Assembly: GCA_023512435.1 (NCBI GenBank)
Contig: JAILZP010000019.1
Location: forward strand, 1 to 59,437
Reading direction: 5' to 3'
DNA length: 59,437 nt
DNA from: Peptococcaceae bacterium
GTDB taxonomy: Bacteria; Bacillota; Desulfotomaculia; Desulfotomaculales; Desulfocucumaceae
This document shows positions 25,133 through 33,197 of the stretch, in pieces. The notes under the pieces were generated by a model. That model was given only the letters and a program-made list of their open reading frames with translations, was not told where the DNA came from and did no database searches. A program made the translations under genes and the position numbers. How positions within the stretch are numbered: position 1 is the stretch's first letter; each line of letters starts with the position of its first letter.

Positions 25133-27142
25133 CTAATGCTCCCTTGGCTCAATCCCATACTCTTCAAACTTTCGATATAATGTGCTCCTGGCTATACCAA
25201 GTTCTTCAGCAACGCGTTTTTTACTTCTGTACTTTTTCAAATAATCCCTAATCAATTTTTCTTCAATCACTTTCAATGATCGCTTCTCGCGCTTTTCCTT
25301 GCCTGAATCCTTATTATCCTTGCTATCAACGCAATTATTGCTTCTGTATGCTATAATTTCCGTGGGTATGTCCTTAAGTGTTATTATTTTATCCTGGGCA
25401 GTATGAACAGCCCTTTCAATAACGTTGCGCAATTCCCTTACATTTCCTGGCCAGTTATAATCTTTAAAAATATTTATAACTTCAGAATCGAATCCCTCTA
25501 CTGTCTTTCCCAATCGCCCACTTATCGTGCTCAGAAATGACTGACTCAATACCTCAACATCGTCAGGCCTCTCCCTTAGAGGTGGTATTTCAACAGTTAT
25601 TACATTAAGACGATAATACAAGTCACTTCGAAAGTTGCCATTTTCCATTTCCTGTTTTAAATTCTTGTTGGTAGCAGCTATTATTCTCACATTTACAGGT
25701 ATCGGTTCTCTTCCTCCCAAACGCATTACCGTTCTATCTTCCAAAACCCTTAACAAGCTTGATTGAAGATCAAGGGGCATCTCTCCTATTTCGTCCAGAA
25801 AGAGTGTCCCCTGGTCAGCCAACTCGAACTTTCCAGGATTTCCTCCCTTTCTAGCCCCGGTGAAAGCCCCCTCTTCATAACCAAAGAGTTCGCTGGCAAT
25901 CAATTCCCTGGGAATCGCGGCACAATTCAGTGCTACAAACGGCTGCAATTTTCTTGGACTGGCATTGTGTATCGATTGGGCAAATATCTCTTTTCCAGTT
26001 CCGCTCTCTCCTAAGAGAAGAATATTGCTGTGGAAAGAAGCAGCAGTTTTGCACACTTCAACCACTTGCCTAAACTGTGAGTTGTTTCCTAATATTTTAT
26101 CGAAGCTGAATTTTGCCCGGGCGCCCATCATCTGGGTAACCATTCTAGCTACTCGCCTATTTTCTCTAAGCAAAGCAACTGTCCCACACCTATTGCCATC
26201 TGAACGGATAAGCGGTCTGCAACTGGCAAATACCTTTATGTTTTCTTCTCCTAAATCTACTGTTATTATATCATCATTTTCATTTAATCCTCGCATCATA
26301 ATATCAATAAAATAACTATTGTTTTGAGCGTGTGATTTCAACAATGCTGAAATATTTTGTCCTATGGAATTATTGGGGTCTAATTTAAGGAGCCTGCCGG
26401 CGGCACTGTTTAAATGAGTAACTTTGCCCGATTTATCTATCGCTAGAACTCCATCCGGCATTGATTCCATTAACACATCTTTGAGTAAGTCAGACAATTC
26501 ACTGGCACTGTATGCTCTTTGAAGTAGTATTTGTTTTTCAATAGCATTGCATGCCGCCACTACCATCCCCAAGGTATGAATGTTGCCATACTCATGTGGT
26601 CCTGTTAAATCTAATACCCCCATAATACTGCCCTCAGGGTCAAATATTGGAGAGGCATAACAGGAACCCTTCAAACTGCACAAGCTATAATGTTCATATC
26701 CAACCACTCGAACCGGCTTTTTTATTTCCAGTGCAAGTCCTATAGCATTTGTCCCTACCACTTGTTCCGACCAATTAGCTCCTTGCATAAAATTTCCTGG
26801 CTTGGTAAACTCGATCGCTTTTTCATCGCCAATGATTTCAAGGATAACGCCCTCTTTATCCGCCAAGGCAACTACAAAACCTGTTCCCGCAACAAATTTG
26901 TAAAGCTTTTTCATTATGGTCAAACTGTTTTTTATTAATTCCCGATTATTTTTCTTTCTCTGTTCCAACTCCTTAACGGAAATGACTATCGGCGCTTCCT
27001 TAAGAAAAGGACTTATTCCATAAGCAGAACTTCGTTCCCATGATGCTTTAATAATATCACTAATATATGGATTGTCGGTCTTATTTTGGCTAGTTCTTAA
27101 GTTTTTCCATATAGTCTTAACTTCCTGAAGAGAGATGCTCAT
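25133..27142 (-). CDS. Sigma-54-dependent activator, AcoR type (GAF-PAS-AAA-Fis HTH)
   Basis: This 669-residue enhancer-binding protein has an N-terminal GAF-like sensor (about 75-200), a PAS region (about 222-325), an AAA+ domain with Walker A GESGTGKE (378-385), the intact sigma-54 contact loop GAFTGA (425-430), Walker B LFLDEIGE, and a Fis-type helix-turn-helix (KKRVAEELGIARSTLYRKFEEYG) at the end. It should bind enhancer repeats and open a sigma-54 promoter when it senses a small molecule. The start MSISL (27142) has GGGGGGAG just upstream. It is divergent from the phosphotriesterase-like gene, whose upstream region carries matching sites. Confidence 0.93.
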   Translation of the reverse strand: MSISLQEVKTIWKNLRTSQNKTDNPYISDIIKASWERSSAYGISPFLKEAPIVISVKELEQRKKNNRELIKNSLTIMKKLYKFVAGTGFVVALADKEGVILEIIGDEKAIEFTKPGNFMQGANWSEQVVGTNAIGLALEIKKPVRVVGYEHYSLCSLKGSCYASPIFDPEGSIMGVLDLTGPHEYGNIHTLGMVVAACNAIEKQILLQRAYSASELSDLLKDVLMESMPDGVLAIDKSGKVTHLNSAAGRLLKLDPNNSIGQNISALLKSHAQNNSYFIDIMMRGLNENDDIITVDLGEENIKVFASCRPLIRSDGNRCGTVALLRENRRVARMVTQMMGARAKFSFDKILGNNSQFRQVVEVCKTAASFHSNILLLGESGTGKEIFAQSIHNASPRKLQPFVALNCAAIPRELIASELFGYEEGAFTGARKGGNPGKFELADQGTLFLDEIGEMPLDLQSSLLRVLEDRTVMRLGGREPIPVNVRIIAATNKNLKQEMENGNFRSDLYYRLNVITVEIPPLRERPDDVEVLSQSFLSTISGRLGKTVEGFDSEVINIFKDYNWPGNVRELRNVIERAVHTAQDKIITLKDIPTEIIAYRSNNCVDSKDNKDSGKEKREKRSLKVIEEKLIRDYLKKYRSKKRVAEELGIARSTLYRKFEEYGIEPREH

Positions 27143-27349
27143 AGGCTCCCCCCTTATATGAAGAAAGACTGCAAAATGCAAAAATAAATAAGAACCGTAC
27201 CTTTACATAATTGCAGCCAGCAAATATTTAAAAGTTATCCAGTAAGTGGTATAAGGTTGATATCTTGTTGTCCAAAATAGTCTGTACATGGTTGAAATCG
27301 ACAATGATTAAGTCTACAAGGAAACGGGGGATGTGCACAATGTGGCGGA

Positions 27350-27430
27350 TTAATTTATCAATATTTTCTGAGGGTATTTAAAGAAGGTGGCAATTTCGGC
27401 CCGGTTTAACCGCCAGGAGCTTACTATACA
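27350..27430 (-). mobile_element. IS256-family transposase remnant, inverted relative to the one at 24.8 kb
   Basis: The minus-strand frame reads IVSSWRLNRAEIATFFKYPQKI before a stop. This matches the IVRSWRxNWxELxTFFKYPxEIR stretch common in IS256-type transposases of clostridia, with the Trp of NW changed to Arg. Together with the scrap at 24811-24891 it brackets the sigma-54 activator in inverted orientation. Confidence 0.7.
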
Positions 27431-27781
27431 TGAGCGTGCTATTTAATTCTGTTTTAGGGTCAGGGCCTAGTAAAAATACCTCCTTTGGACTTCGCGTGGC
27501 TTAATTTTAGCATTCTTAAAAACGGAATGTCAAGCAATATTTTACGGGTACGGCGCAATTTGAGATAATATTACCCATTATTACGTTCATGTCAATGTAT
27601 CGTAATTTAGGATATTTTTTCGAAACTCCGCACTTCTATGATCTGGTTGTTTTTTCGTCAATGCACCTGTCCACGACCTTGGTAATGTGCCTGGCAATCC
27701 GCGTATTTCTTTGCGGAAATAATCCTCCACATGGTTGCTGACTATCGAATCTTTGTAGGTCATGGCTCCGCCGGCACCATA

Positions 27782-27831
27782 TGTCTCATGATAGGACAAA
27801 TGTCCCGAACAAAGTGTCCGGTTTTCGGACA
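27782..27831. promoter_or_regulatory. Candidate enhancer (UAS) for the sigma-54 activator
   Basis: Two inverted repeats, GGACA-aa-TGTCC (27794-27805) and TGTCCG-gtttt-CGGACA (27815-27831), and an extra TGTC half-site at 27782 form a cluster of five half-sites. They lie 44-93 bp upstream of the -24 element, a normal enhancer distance. The divergent GAF-AAA-HTH activator is the likely ligand. Confidence 0.6.
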
Positions 27832-27872
27832 TTTCTTAATGGACCGCATATTTTCCCCGGAATAAATTTGCA

Positions 27873-27889
27873 TTGGTATATAATTTGCT
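27873..27889 (+). promoter_or_regulatory. Candidate sigma-54 (-24/-12) promoter
   Basis: TTGGTATATAATTTGCT has GG (27875-27876) and GC (27887-27888) exactly ten bases apart, as sigma-54 requires, with TGG and TTTGC contexts. The -24 box deviates from TGGCAC at its last bases. It would give a leader of about 190 nt before the phosphotriesterase-like gene. Confidence 0.55.
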
Positions 27890-28090
27890 CGCATTTCTTT
27901 TTTGAATTATTTTTATATACTGATTTGTTATGATTTTTAGATCTTTTCTGGGTGCATTATTTGTCCGGGGGTTAATGATGACCAGGGGGTTCATCCTTAA
28001 ATTAATGGGGGTGATTTATCGGTGTGACGCGCAAAATTTTACAATGTAATTTGTGCCGGTCAAAAAATAATTAACAATGGGAGTGAGAAA

Positions 28091-29068
28091 GTGAGCCAAA
28101 AGAAAATTAACACTGTAACAGGCGAAATATCTGTTGACAAGCTTGGCAAAACCTTAATGCATGAACATTTTGCTTTTGGATACCCCGGATATAATGGGGA
28201 CTCCATTTATTCGGATCAATTCGAGGAAGCTCTAAATAATTCAATATCTGTAGCTGAAAAAATACTAAAGAGTGGTATATCCTCAGTCGTAGATGCCACT
28301 CCCAATGACTGCGGCAGGGATCCTGCATTGCTAAAAAAAGTGTCTGAAGCAACAGGGCTTAATATAATCGCTTCCAGCGGTTATTACTATCAAGGCGAAG
28401 GAGCGCCGGCTTATTTTTTGACAAGAAATGCACTTGGCGGAAACAGAGATGAAGACATTTATGAAATATTTAAAACGGAATTCACCAAGGGAATAGGAAA
28501 AACAGGCATTAAACCGGGCGTCATTAAACTGGCAACAAGCAAAAATATAATAACGGAGTATGAAGAGTGCTTTTTTAAAGCAGCAGCAAAAGTTTCTATT
28601 GAGGAAAACATATCAATCATTACTCATACTCAAGAAGGTACTCAGGGATTAGAGCAGGCGGATCTGTTATTATCCGCTGGTGTTGATCCTGTTAGGGTAA
28701 TGATCGGTCATTCCTGCTGCAATACTGACATGGACTACCTGATGAGCATTGCAGAAAAGGGAGTTTTTATCGGCCTTGACCGGTGGGGACTGCAAGGAGG
28801 CTGGGGCTGTCCATATGATAGTAGAAGGATAGCCAACCTGCTTGGGCTTATCGGAGTTGGTTATGCCGATAAAATCTTGATCTCACAAGATACGGTCAAC
28901 TTCTGGTGGGGCAGACCTGTAGCATTGGGTTCAGTTACAGACACCTGGCACCCCACGCATTTAGTCGATAATATTGTGCCAATATTGAAAAAAGCCGGAG
29001 TCTCAGACTCGGTATTGAACCAAATTTTTATTGATAACCCTATCCGGTTTTTCTCTGGATCAAGATAA
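28091..29068 (+). CDS. Phosphotriesterase-family metal-dependent hydrolase
   Basis: This 325-residue TIM-barrel amidohydrolase of the PTE family has all metal ligands: HEH (His24, His26), the carbamylated Lys146 in GVIKLATS, His179 in ITHTQEG, His207 in MIGHSC, and Asp267 in SQDT. The family covers lactonases, phosphotriesterases and esterases of plant or aromatic compounds, so the natural substrate is open. Start is GTG behind GGGAGTGAG. It is the first gene of the putative sigma-54-controlled set; a stem-loop follows it. Confidence 0.88.
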   Translation: MSQKKINTVTGEISVDKLGKTLMHEHFAFGYPGYNGDSIYSDQFEEALNNSISVAEKILKSGISSVVDATPNDCGRDPALLKKVSEATGLNIIASSGYYYQGEGAPAYFLTRNALGGNRDEDIYEIFKTEFTKGIGKTGIKPGVIKLATSKNIITEYEECFFKAAAKVSIEENISIITHTQEGTQGLEQADLLLSAGVDPVRVMIGHSCCNTDMDYLMSIAEKGVFIGLDRWGLQGGWGCPYDSRRIANLLGLIGVGYADKILISQDTVNFWWGRPVALGSVTDTWHPTHLVDNIVPILKKAGVSDSVLNQIFIDNPIRFFSGSR

Positions 29069-29110
29069 CCACGGTGTATTTAAAATTTACAAGAAATATG
29101 TTTTAAAACT

Positions 29111-29138
29111 TTAAGGCAGCTTTAAATTGCTGCCTTAA
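29111..29138 (+). terminator. Stem-loop after the phosphotriesterase-like gene
   Basis: A 10-bp perfect stem TTAAGGCAGC / GCTGCCTTAA with an 8-nt loop lies between this gene and the next. Only A-rich sequence follows, so it is a weak terminator or processing hairpin that lets part of transcription continue. Confidence 0.55.
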
Positions 29139-29164
29139 GTATAAAAAGAAAAGAGGAAAAATTA

Positions 29165-31084
29165 ATGTTGAAAAACCTGTTTAGTCCGATAAAAATTGGA
29201 AATCTGAAAATAGCGAATAGAGCTGTTGTGACTGCAATGGTAACAAACTACTGCAACTCCGATGGAACCGCCACCGAAAGGTATATAGCATATCATGAAG
29301 CTAAAGCAAAAGGCGGATGGGGTCTCATCATTACGGAAGATTATGCTGTAGATCCAACGGGCAAAGGTTTCTCATGTGTAGCAGGGTTATGGGATGACAG
29401 CCAGATAGAGAGCCATTCGAAACTGACAAAAAGGATCCATACGTATAACTGCAAAGTCTTTGCACAGATATATCACTGCGGAAGGCAGACAAGTCATCTA
29501 ATTACGGGTTCCCAACCTCTTGCGCCATCCCCGATTCCATGTCCCTCAATGCAGGAGACACCGCACGAAATGTCTTTAGATGAAATTCATACCATGGTGG
29601 AAAAATTTGGCGATTGTGCGTTAAGAGCAAAAAAGGCCGGATTTGACGGTGTTGAAGTTCATGGCGCGCATGGTTATCTTATCGCAGAATTTATGTCCCC
29701 TTATTCAAACAAGAGAACCGATATTTATGGTGGAAATCTAACCAATAGAATTCGGTTCGCCATAGAGGTGGTAGAAAACATCAGGGCAAAAACCGGCAAA
29801 GATTTTGTCATAGGATTTAGAATTTCGGCCGACGAATTTGTTCCTGGCGGCAGAACAATAGAAGATACCAAAACGATAGCTATTTTATTGCAACAAGCAG
29901 GTGTTGATGTCCTGCACATTTCAGCCGGCGTCTACGCAAGCGCAGATAAAATAGTCCCACCGTCGGCCGTACCTCATGGCTGGGCTGTTGATTTTGCTGC
30001 AGAGGTAAAAAAGGTTGTGACTATACCTGTCATTACCGTGGGCAGAATAAACGACCCATTAGTGGCTGAAGGAATTCTTGCATCTGGTAAAGCTGATTTA
30101 ATTGGTATGGGAAGGGCTTCTCTGGCTGACCCGGAACTTCCCAAGAAAGCAGCAGCAGGTGATTATAATGATATAGTTCAGTGTATAGGCTGCATTCAGG
30201 GCTGTCTAGGTACATTGTTTGCAGATCAGCCTATTAAGTGTGTATTGAACCCAACACTCGGAAAAGAAACAGAGATGGCAATTAAACAATCTGAGATTAG
30301 CAAGAAAGTTTTAGTGGTTGGAGGGGGACCTGCAGGAATGGAAGCAGCGATTACAGCAGCCAGAGCCGGTCATATGGTCCAACTGTTTGAGAAAACAGAC
30401 AGATTGGGGGGGCAGTTTTTATTAGCAAGCATACCGCCCGGCAAGGGTGAAATTAGCTCATTTGTTGCCTGGCAAATTAAACAGTTATCCAAGTTAAACG
30501 TTAGTGTGTTTTTAAATACTGTAGCTACACCTGAGACTATTGACAAACTAAAACCCGATGTGGTAATAGTGGCGACCGGCAGCAAGCCAATAACTCCTAA
30601 AATACCTGGGGTTGATAAATCAAACGTAGTAAGTGTATACAACGTTCTTTTAGGAAAGGTTTCGGTTGGCAATAAAGTTGTTGTGGTGGGGGGAGGCTTG
30701 GCAGGTGCGGAGACCGCCAATCACCTGGCCAATCATGGAAAGTCAGTAGTCCTTGTGGAAGCCCTGCCTGAAATTGCGCCAGGCGAGCAAGGAATACCGA
30801 GAACATATTTGTTAAAGGCATTGGAAGCGGGGAATGTAAAGACATATACAGAGACCACCGTTAAGGAAATATTGGATGATGGCATGGTTGTGGTAAAAGA
30901 TGGCAAGGAAAAAGTTATTGAGGCTGATACCGTCATCTTAGCCGTAGGTTCCACATCCGAAAACAGACTTGTGTCACAGCTCGAAGGCAAACCATACAAA
31001 GTGGTAACAATAGGTGATGCAGTTAATGTGAGAACGGCTCTGGAAGCTGTTTCGGAGGGCTATGAAGCGGGAATGATGGTTTAG
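29165..31084 (+). CDS. Old-yellow-enzyme-type NADH:flavin oxidoreductase (2-enoate / 2,4-dienoyl-CoA reductase family)
   Basis: This 639-residue enzyme has an FMN-binding TIM barrel (1-345, with HGAHGYLIAEFMSPYSNKRTDIYGG), a [4Fe-4S] motif CIGCIQGC-x11-C around residues 340-360, and an FAD/NAD(P) module (KVLVVGGGPAGMEAAITAARAGH and KVVVVGGGLAGAETANHLANHG). Relatives reduce the C=C bond of enoates or dienoyl-CoA, or demethylate amines. ATG is preceded by GAGG. The gene sits between two stem-loops, suggesting its mRNA is processed separately. Confidence 0.92.
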   Translation: MLKNLFSPIKIGNLKIANRAVVTAMVTNYCNSDGTATERYIAYHEAKAKGGWGLIITEDYAVDPTGKGFSCVAGLWDDSQIESHSKLTKRIHTYNCKVFAQIYHCGRQTSHLITGSQPLAPSPIPCPSMQETPHEMSLDEIHTMVEKFGDCALRAKKAGFDGVEVHGAHGYLIAEFMSPYSNKRTDIYGGNLTNRIRFAIEVVENIRAKTGKDFVIGFRISADEFVPGGRTIEDTKTIAILLQQAGVDVLHISAGVYASADKIVPPSAVPHGWAVDFAAEVKKVVTIPVITVGRINDPLVAEGILASGKADLIGMGRASLADPELPKKAAAGDYNDIVQCIGCIQGCLGTLFADQPIKCVLNPTLGKETEMAIKQSEISKKVLVVGGGPAGMEAAITAARAGHMVQLFEKTDRLGGQFLLASIPPGKGEISSFVAWQIKQLSKLNVSVFLNTVATPETIDKLKPDVVIVATGSKPITPKIPGVDKSNVVSVYNVLLGKVSVGNKVVVVGGGLAGAETANHLANHGKSVVLVEALPEIAPGEQGIPRTYLLKALEAGNVKTYTETTVKEILDDGMVVVKDGKEKVIEADTVILAVGSTSENRLVSQLEGKPYKVVTIGDAVNVRTALEAVSEGYEAGMMV

Positions 31085-31117
31085 GGCCCCACTAATAAAT
31101 AACTCAGTTTAATAATA

Positions 31118-31154
31118 GGGGGAAAGTAATACAAACTACTGGTTACTTTCCCCC
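31118..31154 (+). terminator. Stem-loop between the flavoenzyme and MFS genes
   Basis: A 12-bp perfect stem GGGGGAAAGTAA / TTACTTTCCCCC with a 13-nt loop. No T-run follows directly. It probably attenuates or stabilises the upstream mRNA. Confidence 0.55.
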
Positions 31155-31231
31155 TGCAATGTATAAAAGACGAAAGTTGAGTAAAGAGATCAAGCACTCC
31201 AAAACAAACAAAATGAAAGGAGAGGAAGTCC

Positions 31232-32578
31232 GTGTCGGTTGAACCTGGAGCAGGACAGTCTTACGAAAAGAAGTTTTTGGGTATGGGCTGGGGCGGCTGG
31301 GTTGTTACGCTGACATCCTTTTTGGGATGGACTTTGGTCAATGTCGATGCTTCATTTTTCAGCTTCGTGTACCCTCTTATTCAAAAGGACTTACACCTAC
31401 CTGATTGGGCTATTGGAGCAATAGTTTCATCGATGGCGATTGCCGCCATGATCGCGACACTTATCGTGGGCCCGTTGATGGACTATCTGGGACGAAGAAA
31501 GATATTCCAGTGGACCATCTTATTCACTGTGATTGGGAGCGCCCTTAGTGCGCTGGCGACGGGTTTTACCTCCCTGTTGATTGCCAGGTGTGTATGTATG
31601 GCCGGTGCCACCTCCGAATGGGTGACCGGGCAGACGATGGTAACTGAGGGCACGCCGAAAAACGTTCGCGGCTGGTGGACCGGTTTTGCCCAGATCGGGT
31701 GGCCTGTTGGCTGGTTCTTATCGACCTGGATCGTGATAAGCCTTGTGCCCTTATGGGGATGGCGCGGAGTCTTTTGGGCAGGTTTAGTCCCAATCATTTT
31801 ATTGCTCTGGGTGCGGGTCCTGGTTAAAGAGAGTCCCCGTTTTGAAGACATAGCGATGCTGAGAAAAAAATCGAGAGAGGTCGCCCAGAAAAGGCATGAA
31901 ACGCTGGAAAGCGCGGCAGCACAAGTCGAAACCAAATTTAAAGTCAAAAAAGATGAAGCAGTTCAATTCACGTATAAACAACTTTTTAATTCAGACCTGC
32001 GCAAAAGAACGATACTTTTCTGGATCTGGATGTTCGTATATAATTACGGTCTATTTGCCGTTGCCTATTTTTTACCGTCAATAGCCGAACAACATGGTTT
32101 CACACTGGGAGACTCGTGGATTATTAACGCCTGGGGAACTGGAATCGGAGCTATCGGTTATTTGGTTGCGGCATTCTTTGGAGAGAGGTTTGGCCGCCGT
32201 AATGTTGCCATATTATGGCTCTTAATCGGGGGGATTTTCGGAACCCTCTTTGGGTTTTGCAGCTATACGTGGCACTTTATGGCTCTCTGGTGGGCATTAT
32301 ATTATTTCTTTACCGTCGGGCATATGGGAGTTTTTGCTGCTTATGTGTTAGAGAACTACCCCACCAGAGCAAGGGGTACCGGAGGATCCTTCGCTTCTTT
32401 TTCAGTTTGGGTGTCGTTGCTCTTAGCCGGATTAACCTCACAGGCGTTTGTGAGTATTTTTGGAGTGGAAGTGGCGACGTTCATATGGCTTGGCGTTGCA
32501 AGCTGGATAGCATGCGCCTGTGCGCTTGGCACTCCGAAAGTCAAGCCCGGGCTTGAGCTTGAGGAAATTGCCGTATAA
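31232..32578 (+). CDS. MFS transporter (aromatic/organic acid symporter type)
   Basis: This 448-residue transporter has twelve membrane segments and the MFS loop motif GPLMDYLGRRKIF between segments 2 and 3, echoed by FGERFGRRNVAI after segment 8. A charged central loop (about residues 195-245, KKSREVAQKRHETLESAAAQVETKFKVKKD) separates the halves. It could import the substrate of the phosphotriesterase/reductase pair or export a product. The GTG start has AGGAGAGG 6 nt upstream. Confidence 0.88.
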   Translation: MSVEPGAGQSYEKKFLGMGWGGWVVTLTSFLGWTLVNVDASFFSFVYPLIQKDLHLPDWAIGAIVSSMAIAAMIATLIVGPLMDYLGRRKIFQWTILFTVIGSALSALATGFTSLLIARCVCMAGATSEWVTGQTMVTEGTPKNVRGWWTGFAQIGWPVGWFLSTWIVISLVPLWGWRGVFWAGLVPIILLLWVRVLVKESPRFEDIAMLRKKSREVAQKRHETLESAAAQVETKFKVKKDEAVQFTYKQLFNSDLRKRTILFWIWMFVYNYGLFAVAYFLPSIAEQHGFTLGDSWIINAWGTGIGAIGYLVAAFFGERFGRRNVAILWLLIGGIFGTLFGFCSYTWHFMALWWALYYFFTVGHMGVFAAYVLENYPTRARGTGGSFASFSVWVSLLLAGLTSQAFVSIFGVEVATFIWLGVASWIACACALGTPKVKPGLELEEIAV

Positions 32579-32702
32579 GAACGCGCGGACAGGGTGGAGG
32601 TATTTCTTTCGGCTTATTCCCTGTCTGATCGGATTGGGGAGGAATTCCAGACGCCGATGCAGAAATACAGAAAAAGAATTTTCTTAATAGAGGTGATCCA
32701 TC

Positions 32703-33065
32703 TTGGCAAAATTGCTGGGCTGGGCAGGCTTCCTTCTGCTGGCTGGAACGCTGCTGCCGTTCGTACTGCGCCGCCTGCGCCTGCCTGGAGTTAAATTCTT
32801 TGCCCGCTGTCATCACAAACTGGCGATAGCCAGCCTGGCGGCTTTAACCCTGCACGGTTTCCTTGCCTTGTCAGGAAAGCGGGGCTGGCAGTGGGGCAAG
32901 CTGGCGCACTTGAAGGGCGACATTCTTACCGGGGTGATCAGCTGGTCAGTGATGCTGGCAGTGGTTGCGCTGGCGTTGCTGGCAACCCGGAAGAAGCCTT
33001 TTTCGCGTACTCATTGCTGGCTGGTCGGGGTGTTGGTGGTGCTGGTTCTGTTTCACGTGCTGTAG
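32703..33065 (+). CDS. Small membrane protein, predicted di-heme b-type (ferric-reductase-like)
   Basis: This 120-residue protein has four membrane segments. Two carry His pairs spaced like heme ligands: His38 and His51 (13 apart) in HHKLAIASLAALTLHG and His104 and His118 (14 apart) in HCWLVGVLVVLVLFH. This suggests a minimal two-heme cytochrome b of the ferric-reductase type without a flavin domain. Start is TTG with GAGGTG upstream. It follows the MFS gene by 124 nt on the same strand but is GC-richer, so membership in that operon is uncertain. Confidence 0.6.
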   Translation: MAKLLGWAGFLLLAGTLLPFVLRRLRLPGVKFFARCHHKLAIASLAALTLHGFLALSGKRGWQWGKLAHLKGDILTGVISWSVMLAVVALALLATRKKPFSRTHCWLVGVLVVLVLFHVL

Positions 33066-33197
33066 CTTTTTGATGCTTGGGAGCCTTTAAATTTCGGGCA
33101 GGCTGACGCCTTCCGGCACCTCATCCGTCCAGTGGTATATTGGCTTTAAGTCAAGGCCTGAACTACCAGATGAAACAAACAGTCAGCACAATAAGCA

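Larger units (their letters stand above)
27143..28090. other. Long divergent intergenic region with sigma-54 control signals and a transposase scrap
   Basis: These 948 bases separate the sigma-54 activator from the phosphotriesterase-like gene. They hold an IS256-type remnant (27350-27430), a cluster of TGTCC/GGACA repeats (27782-27831), a -24/-12-like element (27875-27888) and a 200-nt leader with a possible 24-codon ORF at 27975-28049. An 81-codon minus-strand frame (27587-27832) begins inside the repeats and is not called as a gene. Confidence 0.6.

Noticed and set aside
27587..27832. 81-codon minus-strand frame between the sigma-54 regulator and the hydrolase gene
   Set aside because: Its start codon lies inside the inverted repeats, no ribosome binding site is present, and the product resembles nothing I know. 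It may be a decayed gene piece, but it is not supported.
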